64,000 nucleotides of DNA from Streptomyces coelicoflavus (GTDB lineage: Bacteria; Actinomycetota; Actinomycetes; Streptomycetales; Streptomycetaceae): the NCBI RefSeq assembly GCF_003112555.1, contig NZ_BEWB01000017.1:113160-177159 (forward strand), given 5' to 3'. Within the stretch, counting starts at the first letter, position 1; every line of letters starts with the position of its first letter. The notes under the pieces are model-generated. The model had not been told where the DNA came from. It did no database searches and saw nothing but the letters and a program-made list of their open reading frames with translations. Positions 49,400-58,198 of the stretch are shown here, piece after piece. A program made the position numbers and the translations under genes.

Positions 49400-50901
49400 A
49401 GCGCACGACCCTGTCCCTGATCGCCTGCGCGACCGCGCTCGCCGCCGTCACCGGGTTCGCGGCGGTGTCCGCCCCGGGCGACTCCGGCCCGGACACCGCG
49501 GCGCCCGCCGCCCGGCTGCCCGTGGAGCGCACCAGCCTCCTGTGCCCGGCGCCCAGCACCTCCGACCTCGCCGAGACCGCGTACACGTCCTTCACGCCCG
49601 TCACCAAGGGCGCCGACGAGAAGGGCAGCGCCGCGCTCGTGGCGGCGGAGCCGGCCGGCGCCACCGACGACGGCAAGGACGGGAAGGACGAGGAGGACGG
49701 GAAGGACGAGAAGCCGGTCGTCCAGCCGAAGGCGCCCGGCACACCGGTCGGCGGGAAGACCACCGGCGCCGACGCCCCCGCACTGATCGGCACCGCCGAG
49801 GGGAAGAGCGCGCCGGGCTGGACCGTCCAGCAGACCACGGAGGTCGCCGCCGGGACGGGCCGGGGACTGCAGGGCGTCAACTGCACCGCCCCGGACACGG
49901 AGTTCTGGTTCCCGGGCGCCAGCACCGCGACCGGCCGCACCGACTACGTGCACCTGACCAACCCCGACGACTCGGCGGCCGTCGTCGACATCGAGCTGTA
50001 CGGCAAGGACGGAGCCCTCAAGTCCACGGTGGGGGAGGGCGTCACGGTGCCGCCGCACGGCAGTGAGTCCCTGCTGCTGTCCACGCTCAGCGACGTGAAG
50101 CAGACCGACCTGACCGTGCACGTCGGCGTGCGCAGCGGGCGGCTGGGCGCCGCGGTGCAGGCCCTGGACGACAAGACCGGCGGCGACTGGCTGACCGCGG
50201 CCGCGGACCCGGCGAGCGACCTCGTCATGCCGGGCATCCCGAAGGACGCCACCGCCGTACGCCTGGTGCTGTTCACGCCCGGCGGCACCGACGCCGACCT
50301 GAAGGTGCGCCTCGCCTCGCCGTCCGGGCTGATCACGCCCGCCGGTCACGAGACGGTGCACGTCAAGGCCGGTATGACGACCGGCGTCGACCTCGGCGAG
50401 GTCACGCGCGGCGAGGCGGGTTCGCTGGTCCTGACGCCGACGGACCGGTCCGTGCCGGTCGTGGCGGCGGTCCGGGTCGTGCGGGGCAAGGGCGACGAGC
50501 AGGAGTCCGCGTTCATTCCGGCCTCCGAGCCGGTCGGCGCCCGCGCGACGGCCGCGGACAACCGCGCCAAGCACACCACCCTGGCCCTGTCCGCCCCCGA
50601 CGGGGCCGCGAAGGTCAGGGTCACGGCGTCGGCGGGCACCGAGGGCGGCACACCGGCGACCAAGACGTACACGCTCAAGGCCGGCACCACCCAGAACGTC
50701 GACGCACCGGTACCGGCAGGGCTCAAGGGCTCCTACGCGCTGACCGTCGAGACGGTGTCGGGCGGCCCGGTCCACGCGTCGCGCACCCTGACGGGCTCGG
50801 ACGACGACGTGGCGTCCTTCACCGTCCAGACCCTCCCCGACGACCGGGGCACGGTCTCGGTGCCGAACGCGGACGAGGACCTGTCGGTACTGCAGAAGTA
50901 G
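49396..50901 (+). CDS. DUF5719 family secreted protein
   Basis: This is a 501-residue protein. A signal peptide of about 22 residues is followed by a Cys-containing segment, a stretch rich in Lys, Asp and Gly (about residues 85-115), and then long beta-strand-rich regions (FWFPGASTATGRTDYVHLTN, VVDIELYGKDGALK) typical of DUF5719. It is expected outside the membrane. The GTG at 49396 overlaps the stop of the giant glycosyltransferase, so the two probably act together in the same envelope process. No catalytic motif is visible. Confidence 0.82.
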   Translation: MKRTTLSLIACATALAAVTGFAAVSAPGDSGPDTAAPAARLPVERTSLLCPAPSTSDLAETAYTSFTPVTKGADEKGSAALVAAEPAGATDDGKDGKDEEDGKDEKPVVQPKAPGTPVGGKTTGADAPALIGTAEGKSAPGWTVQQTTEVAAGTGRGLQGVNCTAPDTEFWFPGASTATGRTDYVHLTNPDDSAAVVDIELYGKDGALKSTVGEGVTVPPHGSESLLLSTLSDVKQTDLTVHVGVRSGRLGAAVQALDDKTGGDWLTAAADPASDLVMPGIPKDATAVRLVLFTPGGTDADLKVRLASPSGLITPAGHETVHVKAGMTTGVDLGEVTRGEAGSLVLTPTDRSVPVVAAVRVVRGKGDEQESAFIPASEPVGARATAADNRAKHTTLALSAPDGAAKVRVTASAGTEGGTPATKTYTLKAGTTQNVDAPVPAGLKGSYALTVETVSGGPVHASRTLTGSDDDVASFTVQTLPDDRGTVSVPNADEDLSVLQK

Positions 50902-50929
50902 TGGCCGGGGGCGACCGGGCCCCCGCCGC

Positions 50930-51382
50930 TCAGTCCTCCCCGTACCGGGGATCCACCGTCTCCGGAGTCAGCCCCAGCAGCTCCGCGACCTGTTCGACGA
51001 CGACCTCGTGCACCAGCAGTGCCCGCTCCTCGCGGCCCTTGGTCCGGATCTCCACCGGCCGCCGGTAGACGACCACCCGTCCCCGCCGCCCGTCCCGTGA
51101 GGGCACCGTGCCCCCGAGCGGTACGGCCTCGTCGTTCCACGCCTCCCCGGCCGCGGCCGGCCGCGGCACGTCGAGGACGAGGAAGTCGATGTCGGCGAGC
51201 TGCGGCCACCGCCGCTCCAGGCGCTCCACCGAGTCCTGCACCAGGTCGGCGAAGGCCTCGCCGCGGCTCGCGGCGAGCGGCACCTGCGGGGGTGCCACCG
51301 GGCCGCGCATGCCCCGGCCGTGGCGATCACGACGGCGGGGTCCTGGGCGGCCGGCATCACGGGGCGTCACGGGGTTGTCCAT
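50930..51382 (-). CDS. Metallopeptidase-like protein with incomplete zinc motif
   Basis: This is a 150-residue protein related to a small zincin-like family always near whiB and DUF3499 in actinobacteria. The expected active helix reads LLVHEVVVEQVAELLG: the first His-Glu is present, but the second His of HExxH is replaced. It is therefore probably inactive or binds metal differently. The N-terminal region is rich in Arg and Pro. The start ATG 51382 is preferred over the longer frame to 51535, which has no conserved content. It is convergent with the DUF5719 gene. Confidence 0.7.
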   Translation of the reverse strand: MDNPVTPRDAGRPGPRRRDRHGRGMRGPVAPPQVPLAASRGEAFADLVQDSVERLERRWPQLADIDFLVLDVPRPAAAGEAWNDEAVPLGGTVPSRDGRRGRVVVYRRPVEIRTKGREERALLVHEVVVEQVAELLGLTPETVDPRYGED

Positions 51383-51725
51383 CACTGGTGAAGGGTAGTC
51401 CCCGCCGGGCCGGCCTGCCCGGCCCGCGGGCCCACGGGGGGCGGCGTGGCGGCAGGTCACTCGGCCTGTTCCCGGATGACCATTCCAGCCAAGGTTGGGC
51501 TCGATTTCGTATCTCTCCGTGACCGCGGAACTCAAGGCAAATGTCGTTGTTTGTATCGGGTCGTGACCGCTTCCCGAGCCGTACGGGCCTCGCGCGATCG
51601 GCGTCCGCGCAGGTCGAACGGGGGTGCGTGGGAGGGGCCGTAGGTCGTTTCACGCCACGACACGGGGGTGTGACCCGGTGGCGAGTCGTCGCGGCCCGCT
51701 CAAGAGTGCGGTACCGTCCAACATC
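51383..51725. other. Divergent promoter region, 343 bases
   Basis: It separates the metallopeptidase-like gene and DUF3499. It is AT-richer than its surroundings around 51480-51560. I see no gene in it. TACCGT at 51712-51717, eight bases before the DUF3499 GTG, is a likely -10. Confidence 0.45.
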
Positions 51726-52100
51726 GTGAGCCCTGTACGTCGCTGTTCGCGCACCGCCTGCGGCCGTCCCGCCGTCGCGACGCTGACGTACGTCTACGCC
51801 GACTCGACCGCGGTCCTCGGCCCGCTCGCCACCTACGCCGAACCCCACTGCTACGACCTGTGCGCCGAGCACTCCGAGCGCCTCACCGCCCCGCGCGGCT
51901 GGGAGGTCGTCCGGCTGCTCGACGGGTCGGCCCCGGCCCGCCCCAGCGGCGACGACCTGGAGGCACTCGCCAACGCGGTGCGCGAGGCGGCCCGGCCCCA
52001 GGAGCGGGCGGCCGAAGCGGGCGGCGGCGCCCGGACGGCCGACCCGATGGAGGTCGCGCGCCGCGGCCACCTGCGCGTGCTGCGTTCGCCGGACAACTGA
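51726..52100 (+). CDS. DUF3499 family protein
   Basis: This is a 124-residue protein. Two Cys pairs (CSRTACGRPA near the start and HCYDLCAEHSERL at about residue 42) probably form a zinc ribbon, followed by PRGWEVVRL and a variable C-terminus. The family is conserved in actinobacteria between whiB and the phosphomannomutase gene; its function is unknown. GTG 51726 is the natural start; the open frame begins earlier without similarity. Confidence 0.86.
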   Translation: MSPVRRCSRTACGRPAVATLTYVYADSTAVLGPLATYAEPHCYDLCAEHSERLTAPRGWEVVRLLDGSAPARPSGDDLEALANAVREAARPQERAAEAGGGARTADPMEVARRGHLRVLRSPDN

Positions 52101-52258
52101 GCCCCGTTCACCCCGTTCAGGGGACCCGCACCTTTCACTCGTAGTGGCCTCGGTCACATCCGTTGCTGCACACCCATTGACGCCTCGTTGTCGCGGACAC
52201 GACCATTCCGGGAGTCGCGAGAAATCGCTTTCGCATGGCGGAATCCGGGGAGGCGTCC

Positions 52259-53875
52259 GTGTACGTGCAGGAACTGGAACCCGTCGCCGGTTCGCTCGGC
52301 CTGTCCGCCCTGGTGGCGGCCCTGCCACTGGTGATCGTCCTCGTCCTGCTGGGCGGCGTCCGCATGAAGGCGCACCTGGCGGGCCTCATCGGCCTCCTGG
52401 CCGCCGTACTGGTCGCCTGGCTCGCGTACGGCATGCCGCTGGACCAGACGGCCTCCAGCGCCGTCCAGGGAGCGGTTTTCGGCCTCTTCCCCATCCTGTG
52501 GATCGTCGTGAACGCCCTGTGGGTCTACCGGATGACCGTCCGCACCCGGCACTTCGACATCCTGCGCCGCTCCTTCGGCCGGCTGTCCGACGACCCCCGC
52601 ATCCAGGCCCTCGTCGTCGCCTTCTGCTTCGGCGCCCTCCTGGAGGCCCTCGCCGGATTCGGGGCGCCCGTCGCGATCTGCTCGGTCATGCTCGTCGCCC
52701 TCGGCTTCGACCCCGTCCGCGCCGCCGTCGTCTCCCTGGTCGCCAACACCGCCCCGGTCGCCTTCGGCGCGATGGGCACCCCGGTCGTGACGCTGGCCCA
52801 GGTCACCGGGCTGCCCCTGGACGACGTCGCCTCCGTGGTCGGCCGCCAGACACCCCTGCTCGCCCTCGTCGTACCGCTGCTCCTCGTCGCCCTGGTCGAC
52901 GGGCTGCGCGGGCTCCGCGAGACCTGGGTGCCCGCACTGGCCTGCGGAGTCGCCTTCGCCGTCGCCCAGTTCGTCGCCTCCAACTACGTCTCCGCCCAGC
53001 TCGCCGACATCGCCGCCGCCCTGATCGGCGCCGGCGCCCTGGTCGCCGTACCGCACTCCCGCAGGCCCGCCGCCGAGCCCGTACGTGCGTCCGTACTGAC
53101 CGGCGCGCGCAGCGAGGAACTGGACGAGCAGGACTCCGCCCGTGAGGTCGTGCGGGCGTACGCGCCGTACGCGCTGATCGTCGCCGTCTTCTCCGTGGCG
53201 CAGATCCCGGCGGTCAAGGACTGGCTGGCGAAGGCCACGCAGTCCTACGACTGGCCGTTCCTCGACGTGGCCGACCCCGAGGGCAACCCGGTCGGCGGCA
53301 ACGTGTTCTCCTGGCCGATCGTCTCCACCGGCGGCACGCTCGTGCTGTTCGCCGGGCTGGCCACGGCCGTCGTCCTCGGCGTGCACGCGCGCGTGGCGGT
53401 CAGGGAGTGGCTCGCGACCGTGCACGAACTGCGCTTCGCGATCCTCACCGTCACCTCGGTGCTCGCCCTCGCCTATGTCATGAACCTCTCCGGGCAGGCC
53501 GCCACCATCGGCCACTTCGTCGCCGCGGCCGGTGCCGGGCTCGCCTTCCTCTCCCCGGTGCTCGGCTGGTTCGGCGTCGCCGTCTCCGGCTCCGACACCT
53601 CGGCCAACGCCCTCTTCGGCGCCCTCCAGGTGACCGCCGCGCGGGAGTCCGGCCTCTCGCCGGAACTGCTGGCCGCCGCCAACAGCTCCGGCGGCGTCCT
53701 CGGCAAGATGATCTCCCCGCAGAACCTCACCATCGCCTGCGCCGCCGTCGGCCTCGCGGGCCGCGAAGGGGACCTGCTGCGCAAGGTACTGCCCTGGAGC
53801 CTCGGCCTGTTGCTGGTCATGTGCCTGATCGTGGTCGGGCAGTCCACGGTGGTCCTCGGCTGGATGCTGCCCTGA
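52259..53875 (+). CDS. L-lactate permease (LctP family)
   Basis: This is a 538-residue membrane protein with 12 or more hydrophobic segments. Family motifs include FGALLEALAGFGAPVAICSVML, AFGAMGTPVVTLAQVTGLPLD, AATIGHFVAAAGAGLAFLSP, SGSDTSANALFGALQV and SGGVLGKMISPQNLTIAC. It imports lactate or glycolate with protons. GTG 52259 is chosen because GGGGAGG lies five bases before it; ATG 52235 is also in frame. It is an insertion into the otherwise conserved DUF3499-manB order. Confidence 0.9.
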   Translation: MYVQELEPVAGSLGLSALVAALPLVIVLVLLGGVRMKAHLAGLIGLLAAVLVAWLAYGMPLDQTASSAVQGAVFGLFPILWIVVNALWVYRMTVRTRHFDILRRSFGRLSDDPRIQALVVAFCFGALLEALAGFGAPVAICSVMLVALGFDPVRAAVVSLVANTAPVAFGAMGTPVVTLAQVTGLPLDDVASVVGRQTPLLALVVPLLLVALVDGLRGLRETWVPALACGVAFAVAQFVASNYVSAQLADIAAALIGAGALVAVPHSRRPAAEPVRASVLTGARSEELDEQDSAREVVRAYAPYALIVAVFSVAQIPAVKDWLAKATQSYDWPFLDVADPEGNPVGGNVFSWPIVSTGGTLVLFAGLATAVVLGVHARVAVREWLATVHELRFAILTVTSVLALAYVMNLSGQAATIGHFVAAAGAGLAFLSPVLGWFGVAVSGSDTSANALFGALQVTAARESGLSPELLAAANSSGGVLGKMISPQNLTIACAAVGLAGREGDLLRKVLPWSLGLLLVMCLIVVGQSTVVLGWMLP

Positions 53876-53955
53876 CCTCAGGGAACCTTCCGGGCGGCCC
53901 GCCGGTCCCTACGGGTAGTTTGTGGGCTCCGACAGGACTTTCAGGAAGGTTGGCC

Positions 53956-55320
53956 GTGGCTGCTGATCTGTCGCAGATCGTGAAGGCGTACGACGTGCGC
54001 GGTGTCGTCCCCGACCAGTGGGACGAGTCGCTGGCCGAGCTGTTCGGCGCGGCCTTCGTCGAACTGACCGGCGCGGACGCCATCGTCGTCGGCCACGACA
54101 TGCGGCCCTCGTCCCCGGGCCTGTCCGACGCCTTCGCGCGCGGCGCGGCGGCCCACGGCGCCGACGTGACCGGGATCGGCCTGTGCTCCACCGACCAGCT
54201 GTACTACGCCTCCGGCGCGCTGAACCTGCCGGGCGCCATGTTCACGGCCTCGCACAACCCCGCCCGGTACAACGGCATCAAGCTGTGCCGCGCGGGCGCC
54301 GCCCCGGTCGGACAGGACACCGGCCTCGCCGAGATCCGCGCCCTGGTGGAGCGCTGGAGCGAGGTGGGCGCCCCGGAGCCGACCGCCCGCCCCGGCACCG
54401 TCACCCGGCGCGACGTCCTCGACGACTACGCCGCCCACCTGCGTTCCCTCGTCGACCTCACCGGCATCCGCCCCCTCAAGGTCGTCGTCGACGCGGGCAA
54501 CGGCATGGGCGGCCACACCGTCCCCTCCGTCTTCACCGGCCTGCCCCTCGACCTGGTGCCGATGTACTTCGAACTGGACGGCACCTTCCCCAACCACGAG
54601 GCCAACCCCCTCGACCCGGCCAACCTGGTCGACCTCCAGCAGCGCGTCCGCGAGGAGGGCGCCGACCTCGGTCTCGCCTTCGACGGCGACGCCGACCGCT
54701 GCTTCGTCGTCGACCAGAACGGCGACCCGGTCTCCCCGTCCGCCGTGACCGCCCTCGTGGCCGCCCGCGAGCTGGAGCGCAACGGCGGCAAGGGCACCGT
54801 CATCCACAACCTGATCACCTCCTGGTCCGTCCCGGAGGTCGTACGGGAGAACGGCGGCACCCCGGAGCGCACGCGCGTGGGCCACTCCTTCATCAAGGCC
54901 GAGATGGCCAGGACCGGCGCCATCTTCGGCGGTGAGCACTCCGCGCACTACTACTTCCGCGACTTCTGGAACGCCGACACCGGCATGCTCGCCGCCCTCC
55001 ACGTCCTCGCCGCCCTCGGCGAGGAGGACGGCCCGCTGTCCGCCCTGGTCGCCGCGTACGACCGCTATGCCGGCTCCGGCGAGATCAACTCCACCGTCGC
55101 CGACCAGCAGGCCCGCCTCGCCGCGATCCGGGCCGCGTACGAGGGCCGCGACGACGTCACCGTGGACGACCTCGACGGCCTCACCGTCCAGGCCCCCGAC
55201 TGGTGGTTCAACGTCCGCCCGTCCAACACCGAGCCCCTGCTCCGCCTGAACGCGGAGGCCCGCGACGAGGCGACGATGACGAAGGTCCGGGACGAGGCCT
55301 TGGCGATCATCCGGGCTTGA
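53956..55320 (+). CDS. manB: Phosphomannomutase / phosphoglucomutase
   Basis: This is a 454-residue alpha-D-phosphohexomutase. It has the phosphoserine Ser99 in TASHNPARYNG, the Mg loop FDGDADRCF, the sugar loop GGEHSAHYYF and the phosphate loop VRPSNTEPLLRLN. It interconverts mannose-6-phosphate and mannose-1-phosphate. GTG 53956 has AGGAAGG upstream and starts just before IVKAYDVRGV. The Trm112-like, SIS and manA genes follow in the same direction. Together with manA and the guanylyltransferase it completes GDP-mannose synthesis. Confidence 0.94.
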   Translation: MAADLSQIVKAYDVRGVVPDQWDESLAELFGAAFVELTGADAIVVGHDMRPSSPGLSDAFARGAAAHGADVTGIGLCSTDQLYYASGALNLPGAMFTASHNPARYNGIKLCRAGAAPVGQDTGLAEIRALVERWSEVGAPEPTARPGTVTRRDVLDDYAAHLRSLVDLTGIRPLKVVVDAGNGMGGHTVPSVFTGLPLDLVPMYFELDGTFPNHEANPLDPANLVDLQQRVREEGADLGLAFDGDADRCFVVDQNGDPVSPSAVTALVAARELERNGGKGTVIHNLITSWSVPEVVRENGGTPERTRVGHSFIKAEMARTGAIFGGEHSAHYYFRDFWNADTGMLAALHVLAALGEEDGPLSALVAAYDRYAGSGEINSTVADQQARLAAIRAAYEGRDDVTVDDLDGLTVQAPDWWFNVRPSNTEPLLRLNAEARDEATMTKVRDEALAIIRA

Positions 55321-55496
55321 GCGGTCGGCTCGACTCCTCATCCCGCCGAGTCGGGTGGTGAGTGGGCCCAGGCCGGGGGCCAGGGGGCTCTGCCCCCTGG
55401 CGGGGTGCAGAGGCGGGGCCCCTACACCCGGCCCGCACCGGCGGTACCCTGACCAGCACATCCACACAAGCCCCACCGCCCCCGAAGGGAACCCCC

Positions 55497-55667
55497 ATGC
55501 CGCTCGAAGCCGGCCTCCTGGAGATCCTCGCCTGCCCGGCCTGCCACGCCCCCCTCAAGGAGCAGGACGCGGAGCTGATCTGCACCGGCCAGGACTGCGG
55601 CCTGGCCTACCCGGTGCGCGACGGCATCCCCGTCCTCCTCGTCGACGAGGCCCGCCGCCCCGAGTAA
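55497..55667 (+). CDS. Trm112 / YcaR-like zinc-ribbon protein
   Basis: This is a 56-residue protein. CPACHAPL and CTGQDC provide four Cys for a zinc ribbon, followed by the family tail LAYPVRDGIPVLLVDEAR. Trm112-like proteins act as partners of methyltransferases; bacterial copies are poorly characterised. The ATG at 55497 has GAAGGGAA upstream. It sits between manB and the SIS gene, a conserved position in actinobacteria. Confidence 0.9.
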   Translation: MPLEAGLLEILACPACHAPLKEQDAELICTGQDCGLAYPVRDGIPVLLVDEARRPE

Positions 55668-55754
55668 CCGCCGCCCAGGCGACCGGCAACCCGGCGACGA
55701 CCCCGCGCACCCGCGCAATCGAACGAACGCCCCGGCGATCGGAGACCTGCCGCC

Positions 55755-56882
55755 ATGCTCGACGAATCGCTCCTCGACGCCCCGGAGCGCCTCACCGAGG
55801 CCGACCGCCGCGGCCTGCTCCGCGGCGCCGCCGAGGCCGGTGCGCGCGTCCGCACCGCCGCCCGGCACGCCGCCGAGGCAGGCGTCGGCAACCTCAAGCC
55901 GGACGGCCGCCCCCGCGCCGTACTGATCGCCGGACCGGGCGCCGCCGCCACCCACGCCGCCGACCTCCTCGGCACCCTCGCCGGCGCCGGCAGCCCCGTC
56001 ACCCGCCTCGCCCCCACCGGCGTCGCCCCCGCCGCGGGCGCCCTGCGCTGGGAACTGCCCGGCTGGGCCGGCTCCGTGGACCTCCTGCTGATCGCCACCC
56101 CCGACGGCACCGAGCCCGGCCTTTCCCTGCTCGCCGAGCAGGCCTACCGCCGGGGCTGCACGGTCGTCGCCGTCGCCCCCGCCCGCTCCCCGCTCAACGA
56201 CTCGGTGAGCGCCTCGCGCGGCCTGTTCATCCCGATGGCGACCGCCCCGTACGACCACGACGAACCCCTCGCCGGTGCCGCACCCGGCGTCCTGTGGGCG
56301 CTGCTCACCCCGCTCCTCGCGCTGCTGGGCCGCACCGGGCTGCTCGAGGCGTCGCCCGAGGCCATCGACAAGGTCGCCGACCGCCTCGACCGCGTCGCCG
56401 AACGCTGCGGGCCCGCGATCGTCACCTACAGCAACCCCGCCAAGACCCTCGCGGCCGAACTGGCCGACTCCCTCCCCGTCGTCTGGACCGAGGGCAACTC
56501 CGCCGGACCCGCGGGGCGCCGCTTCGCCGCCGCACTCGCCGAACTCTCCGGCACCCCCGCGGTCGTCGCCGACCTGCCCGAGGCCCTCGCCGCGCACAGC
56601 GCCCTGCTCGCCGGGCAACTCGCCGCCGGCGCCGACCCCGACGACTTCTTCCGCGACCGCGTCGAGGAACCGGCCGCCCTGCACGCGCGCGTAGTGCTCC
56701 TGCGCGACCGGCCCACCGGTGGCCTCACCGCCGCCCCCAACGCCCGTGAGCTGGCCCTCGGCCACGACACGCCGATCAGCGAGCTGGAACCGGAAGAGGG
56801 CGGCGAGCTGGAGACCCTCGCCGAACTGATCGCCATCACGGATTTCGCCGCCGTTTACCTGGCGCTCGCCTCGGGAGCCTGA
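55755..56882 (+). CDS. SIS-domain sugar isomerase-like protein
   Basis: This is a 375-residue protein with two SIS-type alpha/beta domains. It has PRAVLIAGPGAAATHAADLL in the first and VTYSNPAKTLAAELADSLP in the second, and a C-terminal segment like bifunctional phosphoglucose/phosphomannose isomerases. The SIS signatures are loose and it may not be catalytic. Position between manB and manA matches the unnamed gene found there in mycobacteria. It starts with ATG 55755 in an operon-like run; the 87-base gap after the Trm112-like gene is small. Confidence 0.8.
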   Translation: MLDESLLDAPERLTEADRRGLLRGAAEAGARVRTAARHAAEAGVGNLKPDGRPRAVLIAGPGAAATHAADLLGTLAGAGSPVTRLAPTGVAPAAGALRWELPGWAGSVDLLLIATPDGTEPGLSLLAEQAYRRGCTVVAVAPARSPLNDSVSASRGLFIPMATAPYDHDEPLAGAAPGVLWALLTPLLALLGRTGLLEASPEAIDKVADRLDRVAERCGPAIVTYSNPAKTLAAELADSLPVVWTEGNSAGPAGRRFAAALAELSGTPAVVADLPEALAAHSALLAGQLAAGADPDDFFRDRVEEPAALHARVVLLRDRPTGGLTAAPNARELALGHDTPISELEPEEGGELETLAELIAITDFAAVYLALASGA

Positions 56883-56932
56883 CCCCGGCGCACCATCGCC
56901 CACGCACCCGCACGCACCGGCAGAGAGAGCCC

Positions 56933-58084
56933 ATGGACCGCCTCGACAACACCGTCCGCCCCTACGCCTGGGGTTCCACCACCGCGATCCCGACCCTGCT
57001 CGGGACCGAGCCGACCGGCGAACCGCAGGCGGAGATGTGGATGGGCGCCCACCCCGGTGCCCCCTCCCGCACCGACCGCGGCACCCTCGCCGAGGTCGTG
57101 GACACCGACCCCGAGAAGGAACTGGGCGCCGCGTCCGTCGCCAGGTTCGGCCCCCGGCTGCCCTTCCTCCTCAAACTCCTCGCCGCCGGCGCCCCGCTCT
57201 CCCTCCAGGTCCACCCCGACCTCGCGCAGGCCGAGCAGGGGTACGAGGACGAGGAACGCCGCGGCGTCCCCCTGGACGCCCCGCACCGCAACTACAAGGA
57301 CGCCAACCACAAGCCCGAACTGGTCTGCGCCCTCACCGAGTTCGACGGCCTGTGCGGCTTCCGCGCCCCGGCCGAGACCGCCGACCTGCTCGACGGACTC
57401 GGCGTCGCCTCCCTCAAGCCGTACGTCGACCTGCTGCGCGCCCACCCCGAGGACGCCGCCCTGCGCGAGGTCCTCACCGCGATCCTCACCGCCGACCCCG
57501 AGGAGATGTCCCGGACGGTCACCGAGACCGCGGCCGCCTGCGACCGCCTCGGCGGCGCCTACCGGCCGTACGCCGGCATCGCCCACCACTACCCGGGCGA
57601 CCCCGGCGTCCTCGCCGCCATGCTCCTCAACCACGTCCGGCTCCAGCCCGGCGAGGCCCTCTACCTCGGCGCGGGCATCCCGCACGCCTACCTCAACGGC
57701 CTCGGCGTCGAGATCATGGCCAACTCCGACAACGTCCTGCGCTGCGGCCTGACCCCCAAGCACGTCGACGTCCCCGAACTGCTGCGCATCGTCCGCTTCG
57801 AGGCGGGCGACGCCGGCATCCTGCGCCCGGAGGCGTCCCCCGACGGCGAAGAGGTCTACGACACCCCGACCGACGAGTTCCGCCTGTCCCGCTACGTCCT
57901 GCCCGAGGGCGCCGGCGCCCACGACCTCACCCTGCCCACCCCGCAGATCCTGCTCTGCACGGCGGGCACGGTCCGGGCCGGCGAACACGAACTGACGCCC
58001 GGCCACTCCGTCTTCGTCCCGGCGCACGAAAAGGCCGAAGTCTCCGGAACCGGCACACTCTTCCGGGCCACCGTGCGCGTCTGA
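56933..58084 (+). CDS. manA: Mannose-6-phosphate isomerase, class I
   Basis: This is a 383-residue cupin enzyme that converts fructose-6-phosphate to mannose-6-phosphate. Zinc ligands are in QVHPDLAQAE (Gln and His), the Glu of NYKDANHKPELVCAL, and the later His of GAGIPHAYLNGLGVEIMANSD. The C-terminal cupin (ILLCTAGTVRAGEHELTPG) is complete. It follows the SIS gene by 50 bases and AGAGAGAGCC precedes the ATG. Confidence 0.95.
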   Translation: MDRLDNTVRPYAWGSTTAIPTLLGTEPTGEPQAEMWMGAHPGAPSRTDRGTLAEVVDTDPEKELGAASVARFGPRLPFLLKLLAAGAPLSLQVHPDLAQAEQGYEDEERRGVPLDAPHRNYKDANHKPELVCALTEFDGLCGFRAPAETADLLDGLGVASLKPYVDLLRAHPEDAALREVLTAILTADPEEMSRTVTETAAACDRLGGAYRPYAGIAHHYPGDPGVLAAMLLNHVRLQPGEALYLGAGIPHAYLNGLGVEIMANSDNVLRCGLTPKHVDVPELLRIVRFEAGDAGILRPEASPDGEEVYDTPTDEFRLSRYVLPEGAGAHDLTLPTPQILLCTAGTVRAGEHELTPGHSVFVPAHEKAEVSGTGTLFRATVRV

Positions 58085-58198
58085 CCCTCGCCCGACGGGG
58101 CATCCGGCACGTCGGGGCCCGCCCGGGCTGCAACAATGGCGCACCGCAAAGGCGGGGCAAAGCCGGCCACAGTCGAAGGCGAAGGGACAACGCGACAC

